A DNA stretch of 64,000 bases from Thermoleophilum album (GCF_028867705.1 NZ_CP066171.1:806001-870000); one strand, 5' to 3'; positions 1 to 9,385 are shown, numbered from the stretch's first letter. Made by a program: numbers and translations. The notes: generated by a model not told the origin, from the letters alone.

Positions 1-594
1 GCGGTGCGGATGAACGCCAACGCCTACGGCGGCGAGCTCGCCAGCGTCCTCGTGTGGGTCGAGGTCGCAACGCCCGCGGGCGTACGGCGCCTCGCTCCCG
101 ACCAGCTCGGTTTCGCCTACCGCCGCTCGGCGTTGCGACCGGGCGAGGTGGTCGCCCGCGCTCTCTTCCGCCTGCGCCGTGACGATCCCGCGGCAGTGCG
201 CGCCCGCCTCGAGGCGATGCGCACGGCTAGGCGCGAAGCGCAGCCGTCGGGGATAAAGACCTTCGGATCGACGTTCACCAACCCCGACCCGGCCGACCCC
301 CGTGTCGCTGGGCGCACCGCGGGGATGCTTCTCGACGCCGCAGGTTGCCGCGGCTTGCGTGTGGGCGGGGCGCGCTTCAGCGAAAAGCACGCGAACTTCG
401 TCGAGAACCTCGGGTACGCGACCACGGCCGACATCGTGCGGTTGATGGCAGAGGGACGGCGTCGCGTTTTCGAACGTTTCGGCGTGGTGCTCGAACCGGA
501 AGTGCGCTTCCTGGGCGCAGTCGACACCTCGCCGCTCGCGGCGGCGGTAGGCGCCGTAGGGGGCAGCGAGCCCACCGGCGAGCAGGGCGAGTAG
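1..594 (+). CDS. murB: UDP-N-acetylenolpyruvoylglucosamine reductase, C-terminal part (MurB)
   Basis: The C-terminal 197 residues of MurB, the FAD/NADPH enzyme that reduces UDP-GlcNAc-enolpyruvate to UDP-MurNAc in peptidoglycan precursor synthesis. The 5' part lies before the window. Seen here are the family motif near RMNANAYGGE, the FAYRRS segment that carries a catalytic-region Tyr/Ser, and the C-terminal block from GSTFTNPDP through AGMLLDAAG to GGARFSEKHANFVEN, whose Ser-Glu-Lys-His contains the conserved late active-site region. The gene ends in an Ala/Gly-rich tail. It sits 84 nt before ftsQ, the usual murG-murC-murB-ftsQ order of Gram-positive division clusters. Truncation is due only to the window edge. 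Confidence 0.93.
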   Translation, partial: AVRMNANAYGGELASVLVWVEVATPAGVRRLAPDQLGFAYRRSALRPGEVVARALFRLRRDDPAAVRARLEAMRTARREAQPSGIKTFGSTFTNPDPADPRVAGRTAGMLLDAAGCRGLRVGGARFSEKHANFVENLGYATTADIVRLMAEGRRRVFERFGVVLEPEVRFLGAVDTSPLAAAVGAVGGSEPTGEQGE

Positions 595-678
595 CGCAAA
601 AGCCCTTCTCGGCGGTGCGACCGCCGGGCGAGGGCGCTGGCCGGGCAGGGAGGCGGGCGGCCAGCGCGAACGCTCACT

Positions 679-1581
679 GTGATGCCACGTCTCGCGCGCG
701 CCCGTCGCCAGCCAGCCACAGCTAGCGCTGTGCGCCGTCGGGGCGGTTCGTCCCGGAAGCGCGTGCGTCCAGGTGGCGACCAGCGCTCTGCCTCGGTGAC
801 AGGGGTCGCCCGCGGGCTGCGCCAGCTCGCCGTGTTCGGCTTGGCCGCCGCGGCGGTTGCGCTTGCGCTGTGGGTGGGCCGTGATCTTCCCTTCTGGCGC
901 GTCGAGCGTGTAACGATCGTCGGTCTCGACGCGCGCGAAGCTGCCACCGCCCGCCGCGCCCTCGCGAGCGCTGCGCGGCGGATGACGGTCTTCCACGTCG
1001 ACCACTCGGAGCTGCGGGCGGCGCTCGCTTCCTACCCGGCTGCTGCCGACGTGACGGTCGACCGGCGGCTACCCGACGAGCTCGTTTTGCGCGTCCGCCT
1101 GCGCCGACCGGTCGCAGTGCTCGAAGGAGTGCGCGGACGTGTCGCCGTCGCCAGCGACGGAACCCAGCTCGGCGACCTGCCGACCCCTTCGTCGCTGCCG
1201 ACAATCGCGGTCGGCGATGGCCCCGACCCCGACGTCCGGCTGGCTGCGCCCGTGCGCGCCAAGGTGGCGGTTGCGGCCAGCGCCCCTGCGCCGCTCCGGA
1301 CTGCGCTCGCGCGCATCTCGCTCGACCGCGACCGGGGTCTCGTGGCTGCGCTTCGCTCGGGCCCGCTCCTGATCTTCGGTCGCGCGAATGATCTAAACCT
1401 CAAGTGGAGGTCTATTTCCACAGTGCTCGCACGCGACCCCGAAGCGTCCCGTGCCACGTACATCGACGTGCGCCTTCCTCGCCGACCTGTCGCTGGTGGC
1501 CTAGGGAATCCGGCGAGTGCGGCGCGCCCGTCGAGCGGCAGCACGATCGCAAACCCTCAACTGACACCGCAGTCTTTCTAA
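679..1581 (+). CDS. ftsQ: Cell division protein FtsQ/DivIB
   Basis: A 300-residue bitopic division protein that bridges early and late divisome parts. A basic cytoplasmic tail of about 45 residues is followed by one membrane segment (about 48-66, rich in Ala/Val/Leu). An extracytoplasmic POTRA domain follows (about 74-143, with the typical WRVERVTIVG entry and RRLPDELVLRVRLRRPVAV exit), then the beta domain. The C-terminal 35 residues are low-complexity Pro/Ser/Ala. Start may be GTG 679 or the adjacent ATG 682; both keep the same frame. It lies between murB and ftsZ, which fixes the assignment since FtsQ sequences diverge strongly. No ftsA lies between ftsQ and ftsZ, as in actinobacteria. Confidence 0.87.
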   Translation: MMPRLARARRQPATASAVRRRGGSSRKRVRPGGDQRSASVTGVARGLRQLAVFGLAAAAVALALWVGRDLPFWRVERVTIVGLDAREAATARRALASAARRMTVFHVDHSELRAALASYPAAADVTVDRRLPDELVLRVRLRRPVAVLEGVRGRVAVASDGTQLGDLPTPSSLPTIAVGDGPDPDVRLAAPVRAKVAVAASAPAPLRTALARISLDRDRGLVAALRSGPLLIFGRANDLNLKWRSISTVLARDPEASRATYIDVRLPRRPVAGGLGNPASAARPSSGSTIANPQLTPQSF

Positions 1582-1633
1582 GCCCATAAAGCTCATGTTT
1601 AGATAGAAGGTGCAAAGAACCTTGCAGCTTCGT

Positions 1634-1663
1634 TTGACAGTTGTGCCGATGACTCCCTACAGT
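1634..1663 (+). promoter_or_regulatory. Sigma-70-type promoter for ftsZ
   Basis: A perfect -35 hexamer TTGACA (1634-1639) is followed after 18 nt by TACAGT (1658-1663), a 4 of 6 match to the -10 consensus. It sits in the 219 nt ftsQ-ftsZ gap, in locally AT-richer DNA. Transcription would begin near 1670, about 130 nt upstream of the chosen ftsZ ATG. This excludes the in-frame GTG at 1666 as start. Read from sequence only. Confidence 0.6.
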
Positions 1664-1800
1664 GCGTGGATCGAAGGGCGCAGCGCCAGGCGTGGCGCGC
1701 GCTCGCCGAAGCGGCCGCAGCTCGGAGATCCGCGCGCAAGTCGAACCTTGGGGCCGAGCGCGGCGAAACGAGACGGGAAAGGGAACGGCAACCGGTAGAG

Positions 1801-2913
1801 ATGGAAAGCGGCATCGGCAGCGGTGCAGGCACCGGCAGCTACCTCGCTGTGATCAAGGTCGTCGGTGTCGGTGGGGGCGGTACCAACGCCGTGAACCGGA
1901 TGGTCGACGCGGGCTTGCGTGGCGTCGAGTTCATCGCCGCCAACACCGACGCCCAGGCGCTGCAGATGTGCGACGCCGACGTCAAGCTGCAGATCGGCGC
2001 GCAGCTGACGCGCGGGCTGGGAGCCGGCGCCAATCCGGAGGTGGGGCTGGCGGCGGCGAACGAGAGCCGCGACGAGATCAAGGAAGCGCTGAAGGGCGCG
2101 GACATGGTGTTCGTAACCGCGGGGATGGGCGGCGGCACGGGCACCGGCGCCGCGCCGGTGATCGCCGAGGTCGCCAAGCAAGAGGTTGGGGCGCTGACCG
2201 TCGGCGTGGTCACGAAACCGTTCGAGTTCGAGGGCGCGCAGCGGATGCGCCAGGCCGAGCAAGGCATCGAGCGCCTGCGCGAGGAAGTCGACACGCTGAT
2301 CGTGATCCCGAACGAGAAGCTCCTGGCGGTCGTCGAGCGGCGCACGAGCATCCTCGAGGCGTTCCGCGAGGCCGACAACGTCTTGCGCCAGGGCGTTCAG
2401 GGCATCACCGACCTCATCACCACGCCCGGCTTGATCAACCTCGACTTCGCCGACGTGCGCACGATCATGCAGGACGCCGGATCGGCGCTGATGGGCATCG
2501 GCGAAGCTTCCGGCGAAAACCGCGCCGCCGAAGCGGCCAAGCTGGCGATCTCGAGCCCCTTGCTGGAACAGTCGGTGGAGGGGGCGAAGGGGATCCTCCT
2601 CAACATCACAGGTCCACAGGACCTAGGCCTGTTCGAGGTCAACGAGGCCGCGGAGATCATCCAGCAAGCCGCCGACCGCGAGTCGAACATCATCTTCGGT
2701 GCGGTCGTCGACGAGGAGGCCGGCGACGCCGTGCGCGTCACGGTGATCGCCACCGGTTTCGACGCGCAGCGCGGTGGGCCGCTGTTCAGCGAGGACTCTA
2801 CGGGCCGGCGGCGCGAGCCGCGCCGGCGCGACGTGCGTCTGGACGAGCGCGAGCGCTCGCGTCTCGAGATCTCCGACGACGAGATCGACATCCCCTCGTT
2901 CCTCAAGGACTGA
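1801..2913 (+). CDS. ftsZ: Cell division GTPase FtsZ
   Basis: A tubulin-fold GTPase of 370 residues that polymerises into the Z ring. The N-terminal nucleotide-binding segment [14 protein letters not shown] is at about 21-34, the tubulin signature GGGTGTG at 110-116, and the T7-loop [11 protein letters not shown] near 220. The C-terminal tail ends in [12 protein letters not shown], the conserved peptide that binds SepF and other partners. The open frame extends upstream to GTG 1666, but ATG 1801 gives the normal short N terminus and lies downstream of the promoter at 1634-1663. A short GC stem (2928-2944) follows the stop, without a U tract. Likely transcribed both from its own promoter and by read-through from murB-ftsQ. 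Confidence 0.97.
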   Translation: MESGIGSGAGTGSYLAVIKVVGVGGGGTNAVNRMVDAGLRGVEFIAANTDAQALQMCDADVKLQIGAQLTRGLGAGANPEVGLAAANESRDEIKEALKGADMVFVTAGMGGGTGTGAAPVIAEVAKQEVGALTVGVVTKPFEFEGAQRMRQAEQGIERLREEVDTLIVIPNEKLLAVVERRTSILEAFREADNVLRQGVQGITDLITTPGLINLDFADVRTIMQDAGSALMGIGEASGENRAAEAAKLAISSPLLEQSVEGAKGILLNITGPQDLGLFEVNEAAEIIQQAADRESNIIFGAVVDEEAGDAVRVTVIATGFDAQRGGPLFSEDSTGRRREPRRRDVRLDERERSRLEISDDEIDIPSFLKD

Positions 2914-3022
2914 ACGGTCCTACGTGTCCGCGCCGCCGGCGCGGCTGGTGGGTCGCGGGCGTTCCACTTGTCGCGCGGGCAGGCGCCGTTCGCTCGCCCG
3001 AGCCCGTTAGCCTGGCTGGGCC

Positions 3023-4240
3023 GTGCCGGCCAACGAGAGCACCCTACGCACCACTCCCTTGCGCGACCGCCACGTGGCTGCGGGCGCCAAGCTCGTGCCC
3101 TTCGCCGGCTGGGAGATGCCGCTCCAGTACAGCGGGATCGGCAGCGAGCACCTCGCCGTTCGCCAGCGTGCGGGTGTCTTCGACGTCTCGCACATGGGCC
3201 AGCTCGAGGTGGTCGGTGCTCGCGCCGAAGCGCTCGTCGAGCGGCTTGTCACCGCGCGGATCACGGGGCTCGAGGTGGGAGCGGCCCGTTACGGCGTGGT
3301 CTGCCGCGAGGACGGCGGCTGCCTCGACGACGTCATCGCCTACCGTCTCGCGACCGATCGCTTCTTGGTCGTAACGAACGCCGCCAACCACGAGCGCGAC
3401 CGCGCCTGGTTCGAACGGCACGCCGGCGAGTTCGGCTGCGCGATCGGCGACCGCCGCGACGACTTCGCCATGCTGGCGGTGCAAGGCCCCGCAGCGCGCG
3501 CCCTCGTTGCCTCCCTGGTCGAGGCGGAGGGAGCCAGCGCCGACCCGTCGCCAGCCGCCGCCGACCCGGGGTCAGCCGCTGCCGAGCCGCCGTCGCCACC
3601 TAGTACCGACCCGGTGTCCCTTCTGCCGCCGCGCATGCGTTGCCGCACGCTGCGCGTCGCGGGCGTCACAGCGCTCGCCTGCGGCACCGGGTACACCGGC
3701 GAGGACGGGCTCGAGCTCTTGGTCGCCCCCGGCGCGGCGGCGGCGCTCTGGGATGCCCTCGTGGCGGCCGGGGCGCAACCCTGCGGCCTGGGAGCGCGCG
3801 ACACGCTCAGGATCGAGGCCTGTCTACCGCTGTACGGGAACGAGCTCCGCGAGGAGCGCACGCCGCTCGAGGCCGGGCTCGATTTCTGTGTCGCGTTCGG
3901 TAGCGGCTTCATCGGCGAGGAAGCGCTGCGCGAGCGTGGTGCTCCTAGCGAGCTGTTGGTGCCGCTCGTAGCCGATCGGCGCACGATCCCCCGTGCTGGC
4001 TGCGTCGTGCGCTGTGCTGACAGTGGCGAGGCCGTCGGCGAGGTGACGAGCGGCACCTTTTCGCCACTTTTGCGGCGCGGCATCGCGCTTGCCTACGTCC
4101 CGCGCACCTGCGCCGTGCCTGGCACGACTGTGGACGTCGAGATCCGCGGGCGTGTGCACACCGCCACGGTGGCGCGCAAGCCGCTCCACCGCACGGCCGG
4201 GCCCGTAGCGAGCAGCGACGACGACGGCCGTGCGGGTTAG
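3023..4240 (+). CDS. gcvT: Aminomethyltransferase, glycine cleavage T protein
   Basis: The T protein takes the aminomethyl group from lipoylated H protein and transfers it to tetrahydrofolate, releasing ammonia. At 405 residues it is longer than the usual 360-370. The N-terminal hallmark FAGWEMPLQY, the FDVSHMGQ motif, the NAANHERDRAWF folate-site region and the late GYTGEDGLEL motif are all present. An insertion of about 40 residues rich in Ala, Pro and Ser (about 170-208) separates the AVQGP segment from the second half; its DNA has short internal near-repeats (about 3536-3620). GTG start. It heads the gcv operon, 85 nt before gcvH. I saw no glycine riboswitch in the 109 nt upstream. Confidence 0.95.
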   Translation: MPANESTLRTTPLRDRHVAAGAKLVPFAGWEMPLQYSGIGSEHLAVRQRAGVFDVSHMGQLEVVGARAEALVERLVTARITGLEVGAARYGVVCREDGGCLDDVIAYRLATDRFLVVTNAANHERDRAWFERHAGEFGCAIGDRRDDFAMLAVQGPAARALVASLVEAEGASADPSPAAADPGSAAAEPPSPPSTDPVSLLPPRMRCRTLRVAGVTALACGTGYTGEDGLELLVAPGAAAALWDALVAAGAQPCGLGARDTLRIEACLPLYGNELREERTPLEAGLDFCVAFGSGFIGEEALRERGAPSELLVPLVADRRTIPRAGCVVRCADSGEAVGEVTSGTFSPLLRRGIALAYVPRTCAVPGTTVDVEIRGRVHTATVARKPLHRTAGPVASSDDDGRAG

Positions 4241-4310
4241 CGTTCACACTGCGCTCGTCTCTACGAGCGCCACCGGTGTGGCCGTGCCGCGCCGGCCGAC
4301 CGTACGCGAA

Positions 4311-4319
4311 AAGGAGGAG
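4311..4319 (+). promoter_or_regulatory. Ribosome binding site deciding the gcvH start
   Basis: AAGGAGGAG lies six nucleotides before a TTG codon at 4326. The frame is open upstream to 4230, but this strong Shine-Dalgarno and the family length favour TTG 4326 as the gcvH start. Confidence 0.75.
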
Positions 4320-4325
4320 CCTGCT

Positions 4326-4721
4326 TTGGCCGAAGAGCACTACCCCGACGACCTGCGCTACCACCCCGAGCACGACTGGGCTCGCATCGAAGGCGACACC
4401 GCCACCTTCGGGATCACCTGGTACGCACAGGACTCGCTCGGCGAGGTCGTGTTCTTCGACGCGCCGGAGGTCGGAACCCAGGTGCGCAAAGACGAGCCCT
4501 ACGCCGAAGTCGAGTCGGTGAAGGCCGTCTCCGACGTCTTCGCGCCGTTGTCGGGCGAGGTGATCGCCGTCAACGAGGAGCTCGAGGAGCACCCCGAGCT
4601 GATCAACGAGGACCCCTACGGCCGGGGGTGGCTCGTGCGGGTGCGACTCGCTGACCCGAGCGAGGCCGACGAGCTGATGGACGCCGCCGCCTACCGCGAT
4701 CTGCTGCAATCGCAGGAGTGA
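4326..4721 (+). CDS. gcvH: Glycine cleavage system H protein
   Basis: The small lipoyl carrier that shuttles the aminomethyl intermediate between the P, T and L proteins. With the TTG start it is 131 residues, the normal length. The N-terminal segment is YPDDLRYHPEHDWARIEGD. The lipoylated lysine lies in AEVESVKAVSDVFAP, followed by the SGEV turn and the conserved ELINEDPYGRGWL. The stop overlaps the gcvPA start (GTGA), which implies translational coupling. An upstream in-frame GTG (4230) overlapping the gcvT end would add 32 residues absent from the family, so it was not used. The L protein is not in the window. Confidence 0.95.
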   Translation: MAEEHYPDDLRYHPEHDWARIEGDTATFGITWYAQDSLGEVVFFDAPEVGTQVRKDEPYAEVESVKAVSDVFAPLSGEVIAVNEELEEHPELINEDPYGRGWLVRVRLADPSEADELMDAAAYRDLLQSQE

Positions 4722-6103
4722 CGTCGGTTCGCTACACGTCGCTCGCCGCCGAGGAGCGCCAACGGATGTTGGCTCGTCTCGGCGTGTCGTCGATCGAGGA
4801 GCTCGTCGCCGGCGAGATCCCCGAGGGTGTCAGGCTGCGACGGCCGCTCGACATCGCCCCTGGTCTCTCCGAGCAAGAGGTGTACGACGAGCTGCGCTGT
4901 CTGGCGGAGCGCAACGGCGATGCCGACACCTGGACGGTGTTCGCCGGCGCGGGCATGTACGACCACTACGTGCCGGCGGTGGTCGACGAGATCGTCCGCC
5001 GCTCGGAGTTCCTCACCCCGTACACCCCCTACCAGCCCGAGGTCTCGCAGGGGACGCTGCAGGCGATGTTCGAGTTCCAGACCGCGATCTGCGAGCTGAC
5101 CGGGTTGGAGGTTGCGAACGCCGCCGTCTACGACGGGGCGAGCGCGGTCGCCGCCGCGGCCTACCTCGCAAAGCTCGACAACCGGCGCTCGCGGGTGGTC
5201 GTGTCGCGCGGCGTGCACCCGCACGCACGCGCGGCGCTCGCCACGCACGCGCACGGATTCCGCATGACCGTTGAAGAGGTGCCGCTCGCCGCCGACGGGA
5301 CGACCGACCGCGCGGCGTTGGCTGCCGCGGTCGATGACGACACCGCCTGCGTCGTCGTCCAACAGCCGAACTTCCTCGGCTCGGTCGAGGATCTGGCGGC
5401 GCTCGCCGAGCCAGGGCGCGAGCGCAAGGCCGCGATCGTCTGCGTCGCCGACCCGCTGACGCTCGGGGTGCTCGAGGCCCCCGGCCGCCTCGGCGCCGAC
5501 ATCTGCGTCGGCGAGGGCCAGGCGCTCGGCAACCATCTGCAGTTCGGCGGCCCGAGTTTCGGTTTCTTCGCCGCTCGCGAGCGCTACCTGCGGCGCATGC
5601 CTGGACGGATCGCTGGCCGCACTCGCGATGTCGACGGTCGCCCGGGCTACGTGCTGACGCTGCAAACGCGCGAACAGCACATTCGGCGCGAGCGCGCGAC
5701 GCACAACATCTGCACCGCCCAGCAGCTGAACGCCCTCGCTGGGCTTGTCTACCTATCGTGGCTCGGTCGGCGTGGCATCGTCGAGCTCGGCGAGCTGCTC
5801 GTGCGGCGCACCCACTACGCGCGCGAGCGGCTCGGGCTCGAAGCGATCAACCCTGGCCCGGTGGTGCGCGAGTTCGCCGTCCGCGTGCCCGACCTCGACG
5901 GCCTTTTCGAACGCGCGCTAGCCGAGCGCATCATCCCCGGCGTGCGCCTCGGCCGTTTCTACCCCGAGTATCCCGACGGCCTGCTGGTGGCGATCACCGA
6001 GCGGCGGTCGCGCAGCGACATCGAGCGCCTCGCGCACATCGTCGCCGAGGTACGCGAGCTCGCGCCGGCGGCAGCTCCCGCCCGCGAGGAGGCGCCGGCG
6101 TGA
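4718..6103 (+). CDS. gcvPA: Glycine dehydrogenase (decarboxylating) subunit 1
   Basis: The N-terminal half of the P protein, which as an alpha2beta2 complex with GcvPB decarboxylates glycine and passes the aminomethyl group to the H protein. At 461 residues it has family length and the typical segments MYDHYVPAVV, TPYTPYQPEVSQGTLQ, EFQTAICELTGLEVANAAVYDGASA and, near the C terminus, TREQHIRRERATHNICT. It lacks the PLP lysine, as expected for this subunit. Start and stop overlap with neighbours by 4 nt on both sides (GTGA at 4718 and 6100), so gcvH-gcvPA-gcvPB translation is tightly coupled. Confidence 0.95.
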   Translation: MTSVRYTSLAAEERQRMLARLGVSSIEELVAGEIPEGVRLRRPLDIAPGLSEQEVYDELRCLAERNGDADTWTVFAGAGMYDHYVPAVVDEIVRRSEFLTPYTPYQPEVSQGTLQAMFEFQTAICELTGLEVANAAVYDGASAVAAAAYLAKLDNRRSRVVVSRGVHPHARAALATHAHGFRMTVEEVPLAADGTTDRAALAAAVDDDTACVVVQQPNFLGSVEDLAALAEPGRERKAAIVCVADPLTLGVLEAPGRLGADICVGEGQALGNHLQFGGPSFGFFAARERYLRRMPGRIAGRTRDVDGRPGYVLTLQTREQHIRRERATHNICTAQQLNALAGLVYLSWLGRRGIVELGELLVRRTHYARERLGLEAINPGPVVREFAVRVPDLDGLFERALAERIIPGVRLGRFYPEYPDGLLVAITERRSRSDIERLAHIVAEVRELAPAAAPAREEAPA

Positions 6104-7638
6104 CCGAGGTTCGCGACACTGCGCGCGACCCCCAGCCGTTCGGCGAGGAGCTGACAATCTTCGAGCGCTCGCGACCGGGGCGGCGCGCCGGCACGCTGCC
6201 CGACGACGACGTTCCCGCGCCGCCCGTCGCCGAGCTCCTGCCCGAGCGCTTCCGCCGCAGCGAGGCGCCGCGCCTGCCCGAGGTTTCCGAGCCCGAGCTC
6301 GTGCGCCACTTCGTCGGCCTTTCGCGGCGCAACTTCCACCTCGACCGCGGCTTCTATCCGCTCGGCTCCTGCACGATGAAGTACAACCCGAAACTGCACG
6401 AGCGCCTCGCCGCCCTGCCCGGCTTCGCGCGCCTACACCCGCTCGCGCCAGACGAGCTCGCACAGGGAGCGCTCGAGTTGATGTGGCGGCTCGAGCGGGC
6501 GCTCGCCGAGATCGCGGGCCTGCCCCACGTAACTCTCCACCCTGGTGCCGGCTCGCAAGGAGAGCTGTGCGGCCTCTTGGTGACGCGCGCCTACCACGAG
6601 GAGCGCGGGGAGGAGCGGACCAAGGTGTTGATCCCCGACACCGCCCATGGCACCAACCCGGCGACGGTGACGATGGCCGGTTACGAACCGGTGGCGGTGG
6701 GCACGGCCGCCGACGGCGGCGTCGACGTCGACGACCTGCGCGCCAAGGTCGACGAGCGCACGGCGTGCTTGATGCTCACCAACCCCAACACGCTCGGGCT
6801 GTTCGACCGCAACATCGCCGAGATCGCGCGCATCGTGCGCGGGGTCGGCGCCACGCTCTACTACGACGGCGCCAACCTCAACGCGGTGATGGGCCTCTCG
6901 CGCCCGGGCGACATGGGCTTCGACATCGTCCACTTCAACCTTCACAAAACCTTCACCCAGCCGCACGGCGGCGGCGGGCCGGGGGCGGGACCGGTGGCGG
7001 TCGCCGAGCACCTCGAACCGTTCTTGCCAGTGCCGGTCGTTGTGCGCGAGCGTCGCGACGATCGCTTCTTCTATCGCCTCGACCACGACCGGCCGCGCTC
7101 GATCGGGCGCCTGCGTGGCTTCCAGGGCAACTTCTCGACCTTCGTGCGCGCCTACGCCTACATCCGCGCGCTCGGCGGCGAGGGGCTGCGCGAGGTCTCG
7201 GAAACCGCCGTGCTCAACGCCAACTACCTGCGCGCCCGCCTCGCCGCGGGCCGCGCCGGGCGCTACCTCGAGCCCGCGTTCGACCGCACCTGCATGCACG
7301 AGTTCGTGCTCTCGGCGCGGCGCGCGCGCGACGAGCTGGGGGTGCGGGCGCTCGACATCGCCAAGCGCCTGCTCGACTGGGACGTGCACCCGCCGACCGT
7401 GTACTTCCCGCTGCTGGTCGACGAGGCGCTGATGATCGAACCGACCGAAACCGAGCCGGTCGAGCGCCTCGACCACTTCGCCGAAGCGATCGAGGCGATC
7501 CTCGAGGAGGCCGAGCGCGACCCCGAGATCGCCCGCAACGCCCCTTACGACACCCCGGTGCGCCGCCTCGACGAGGCCTCTGCCGCGCGCCGGCCGGTGG
7601 TGCGGCTCGACCTGGACAGCGTCGCGTCCGTCGGTTAG
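6100..7638 (+). CDS. gcvPB: Glycine dehydrogenase (decarboxylating) subunit 2
   Basis: The PLP-bearing half of the P protein, 512 residues. Seen are the N-terminal FYPLGSCTMKYNPK, the HPGAGSQGELCG loop, the DTAHGTNPATVTMAGY block, and NLHKTFTQPHGGGGPG, whose lysine forms the Schiff base with PLP. The frame is open far upstream, but GTG 6100 overlaps the gcvPA stop by 4 nt and gives the family N terminus. The last 30 residues are acidic/Arg-rich and less conserved. It closes the glycine cleavage operon; the next gene is 42 nt away and has its own Shine-Dalgarno. Confidence 0.95.
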   Translation: MTEVRDTARDPQPFGEELTIFERSRPGRRAGTLPDDDVPAPPVAELLPERFRRSEAPRLPEVSEPELVRHFVGLSRRNFHLDRGFYPLGSCTMKYNPKLHERLAALPGFARLHPLAPDELAQGALELMWRLERALAEIAGLPHVTLHPGAGSQGELCGLLVTRAYHEERGEERTKVLIPDTAHGTNPATVTMAGYEPVAVGTAADGGVDVDDLRAKVDERTACLMLTNPNTLGLFDRNIAEIARIVRGVGATLYYDGANLNAVMGLSRPGDMGFDIVHFNLHKTFTQPHGGGGPGAGPVAVAEHLEPFLPVPVVVRERRDDRFFYRLDHDRPRSIGRLRGFQGNFSTFVRAYAYIRALGGEGLREVSETAVLNANYLRARLAAGRAGRYLEPAFDRTCMHEFVLSARRARDELGVRALDIAKRLLDWDVHPPTVYFPLLVDEALMIEPTETEPVERLDHFAEAIEAILEEAERDPEIARNAPYDTPVRRLDEASAARRPVVRLDLDSVASVG

Positions 7639-7680
7639 TAAGCTCCGAGGACGCTGTTCTTTCAACGAGGGAGGAGTCGA

Positions 7681-9345
7681 ATGATCGAGGGCTTGACGCA
7701 GAACGACTTCCCGCTCACGCTCGACCACGCGCTGCGGCGGATGGCGCGCGTATACCCAGACTCCCAGGTCGCGACGTTCGACGGCAGCGGCGTCGCCCGC
7801 CAGAGCTTCGGCGACACCGTCGAGCGCGCCGAACGGCTGGCAGCGGCGCTGACGCGGCTCGGGATCGGCGCGGGCGATCGGGTCGCGACCTTCGCCTGGA
7901 ACAACGCGCGCCACTTCGAGCTGTACATGGCGGTGCCGTGCATGGGCGCCGTCCTGCACACGCTCAACATCCGCTTGTTTCCCGACCAGCTCGTCTACAT
8001 CGTCAACCACGCACGCGACCGCGTGATCTTCGTCGACGCGTCGCTCGTGCCGGCGTTGGCACGTGTCGCCGAGCGCTTCGAGACCGTCGAGCGCTATGTG
8101 GTGCTCGGCGATCGTGCTGCGGCTGCGACCGCCGAGGGCGAGCTGCCCGGCGAGGTGCTTGGCTACGAGGAGCTCCTCGCCGCCGAGTCGCCTGGCTACG
8201 CGTGGCCCAAACTCGACGAGCGCGCTGCGTGCGGGCTCTGCTACACGAGCGGCACGACTGGCAACCCGAAGGGCGTTCTCTATTCGCACCGCTCGACCGT
8301 GCTGCACGCCCTCGGCAGCGCCGTCGGCGAGGCGATGGGCTACTCGAGCGACGACCGCGTGCTGCCCGTCGTGCCGATGTTCCACGTAAACGCCTGGGGC
8401 ATCCCCTACACGTGCGCGCTCGTGGGCGCCGACCTCGTCTTTCCCGACCGGCACCTGCAGGCCGAGCCCCTCGCGCGGCTCATCGAGGGCGAGCGCGTCA
8501 CCGTAACCGCCGGCGTTCCGACGATCTGGATGGACCTCTTGCGCTATGCCGACGAGCGCCACCCCGACCTCTCGAGCTTGCGCATGGTCATTTGCGGCGG
8601 GGCGGCGGTGCCGCTCGCGCTGATGCAAGCGTTCGAAGAGCGGCACGGCGTGCGCGTCATCCAGGCATGGGGGATGACCGAGATGAGCCCGCTCGGCTCG
8701 GTGGCGCGCCCGCCCGCGGGCCTCCCGGCAGACGAGCACTGGCGTCTGCGTGCCACCCAAGGACGGATCGTGCCGCTCGTCGAGGCGCGGATCGTCGACG
8801 ACGACGGCAACGAGCTGCCCTGGGACGGCCGGTCGGTCGGCGAGCTCGAGGTGCGCGGCCCGTGGATCGCGCGCGACTACTACGAAGACCCGACGGGGCG
8901 CGACAAGTTCCACGACGGTTGGTTGCGCACCGGCGACATCGCAGCGATCGACGAGCGCGGCTTCATCCGTATCACCGACCGCGCCAAGGACGTGATCAAA
9001 TCAGGCGGCGAGTGGATCTCGTCGGTCGAGCTCGAGAACCAGCTGATGGCCCACCCGGCGGTGCGCGAAGCAGCGGTTATCGCGCGGCCCGACGAGCGCT
9101 GGAGCGAGCGGCCGCTGGCGTGCGTGGTGCTCGAGCCCGGTCGCAGCGCCGAGCCGGCGGAGCTGCACGAGTTCCTCGCCGAGCGGGTGGCGAAGTGGTG
9201 GCTGCCCGACGCGTTCGCCTTCGTCGCCGAGATCCCGAAGACCAGCGTCGGCAAGTTCGACAAGAAGGTGCTGCGGGCCATGCTCGAACGCGGCGAGCTG
9301 GCGGTGCAGGAGGCGGTAGCGGCGAGCGAAGTGCGCCGCGGTTGA
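7681..9345 (+). CDS. Fatty-acyl-CoA synthetase (AMP-forming, medium/long chain)
   Basis: ANL-superfamily adenylating enzyme, 554 residues, that activates a carboxylic acid as acyl-AMP and transfers it to CoA. The P-loop-like A3 motif YTSGTTGNPKGV is near 191-202, the VPMFHVNAWG region near 235, the A5 motif AWGMTEMSP near 325, the A7/A8 motifs GWLRTGDIA and RAKDVIKSGGEWIS near 415-445, and the catalytic A10 lysine in PKTSVGKFDKK near 520. The sequence resembles medium-chain/long-chain FadD-like enzymes; the substrate cannot be decided. GAGGGAGGAG lies shortly upstream of the ATG. The gene stands alone between the gcv operon and trpS, so it gives no pathway context. Confidence 0.9.
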   Translation: MIEGLTQNDFPLTLDHALRRMARVYPDSQVATFDGSGVARQSFGDTVERAERLAAALTRLGIGAGDRVATFAWNNARHFELYMAVPCMGAVLHTLNIRLFPDQLVYIVNHARDRVIFVDASLVPALARVAERFETVERYVVLGDRAAAATAEGELPGEVLGYEELLAAESPGYAWPKLDERAACGLCYTSGTTGNPKGVLYSHRSTVLHALGSAVGEAMGYSSDDRVLPVVPMFHVNAWGIPYTCALVGADLVFPDRHLQAEPLARLIEGERVTVTAGVPTIWMDLLRYADERHPDLSSLRMVICGGAAVPLALMQAFEERHGVRVIQAWGMTEMSPLGSVARPPAGLPADEHWRLRATQGRIVPLVEARIVDDDGNELPWDGRSVGELEVRGPWIARDYYEDPTGRDKFHDGWLRTGDIAAIDERGFIRITDRAKDVIKSGGEWISSVELENQLMAHPAVREAAVIARPDERWSERPLACVVLEPGRSAEPAELHEFLAERVAKWWLPDAFAFVAEIPKTSVGKFDKKVLRAMLERGELAVQEAVAASEVRRG

Positions 9346-9385
9346 GGTCGCGCGCACGGCCCGGCGCGTCCCCGGCGCGGCGTAG

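Noticed and set aside
1666-1800. Longer ftsZ starting at GTG 1666
   Set aside because: The -10 element of the likely promoter ends at 1663, so transcription would start downstream of that codon; the extra 45 residues are not FtsZ-like.
2914-3022. Glycine riboswitch before gcvT
   Set aside because: The 109 nt lack the paired conserved cores of glycine aptamers; only GC stems are present.
4230-4325. gcvH start at GTG 4230 overlapping gcvT
   Set aside because: It would add 32 non-family residues, and a strong Shine-Dalgarno sits right before TTG 4326.
6433-8913. Minus-strand open frame of 826 codons across gcvPB and the acyl-CoA synthetase gene
   Set aside because: Mirror frame of high-GC codons; composition is Arg/His/Val/Glu repeats without domains, and the opposite strand holds clear enzymes.
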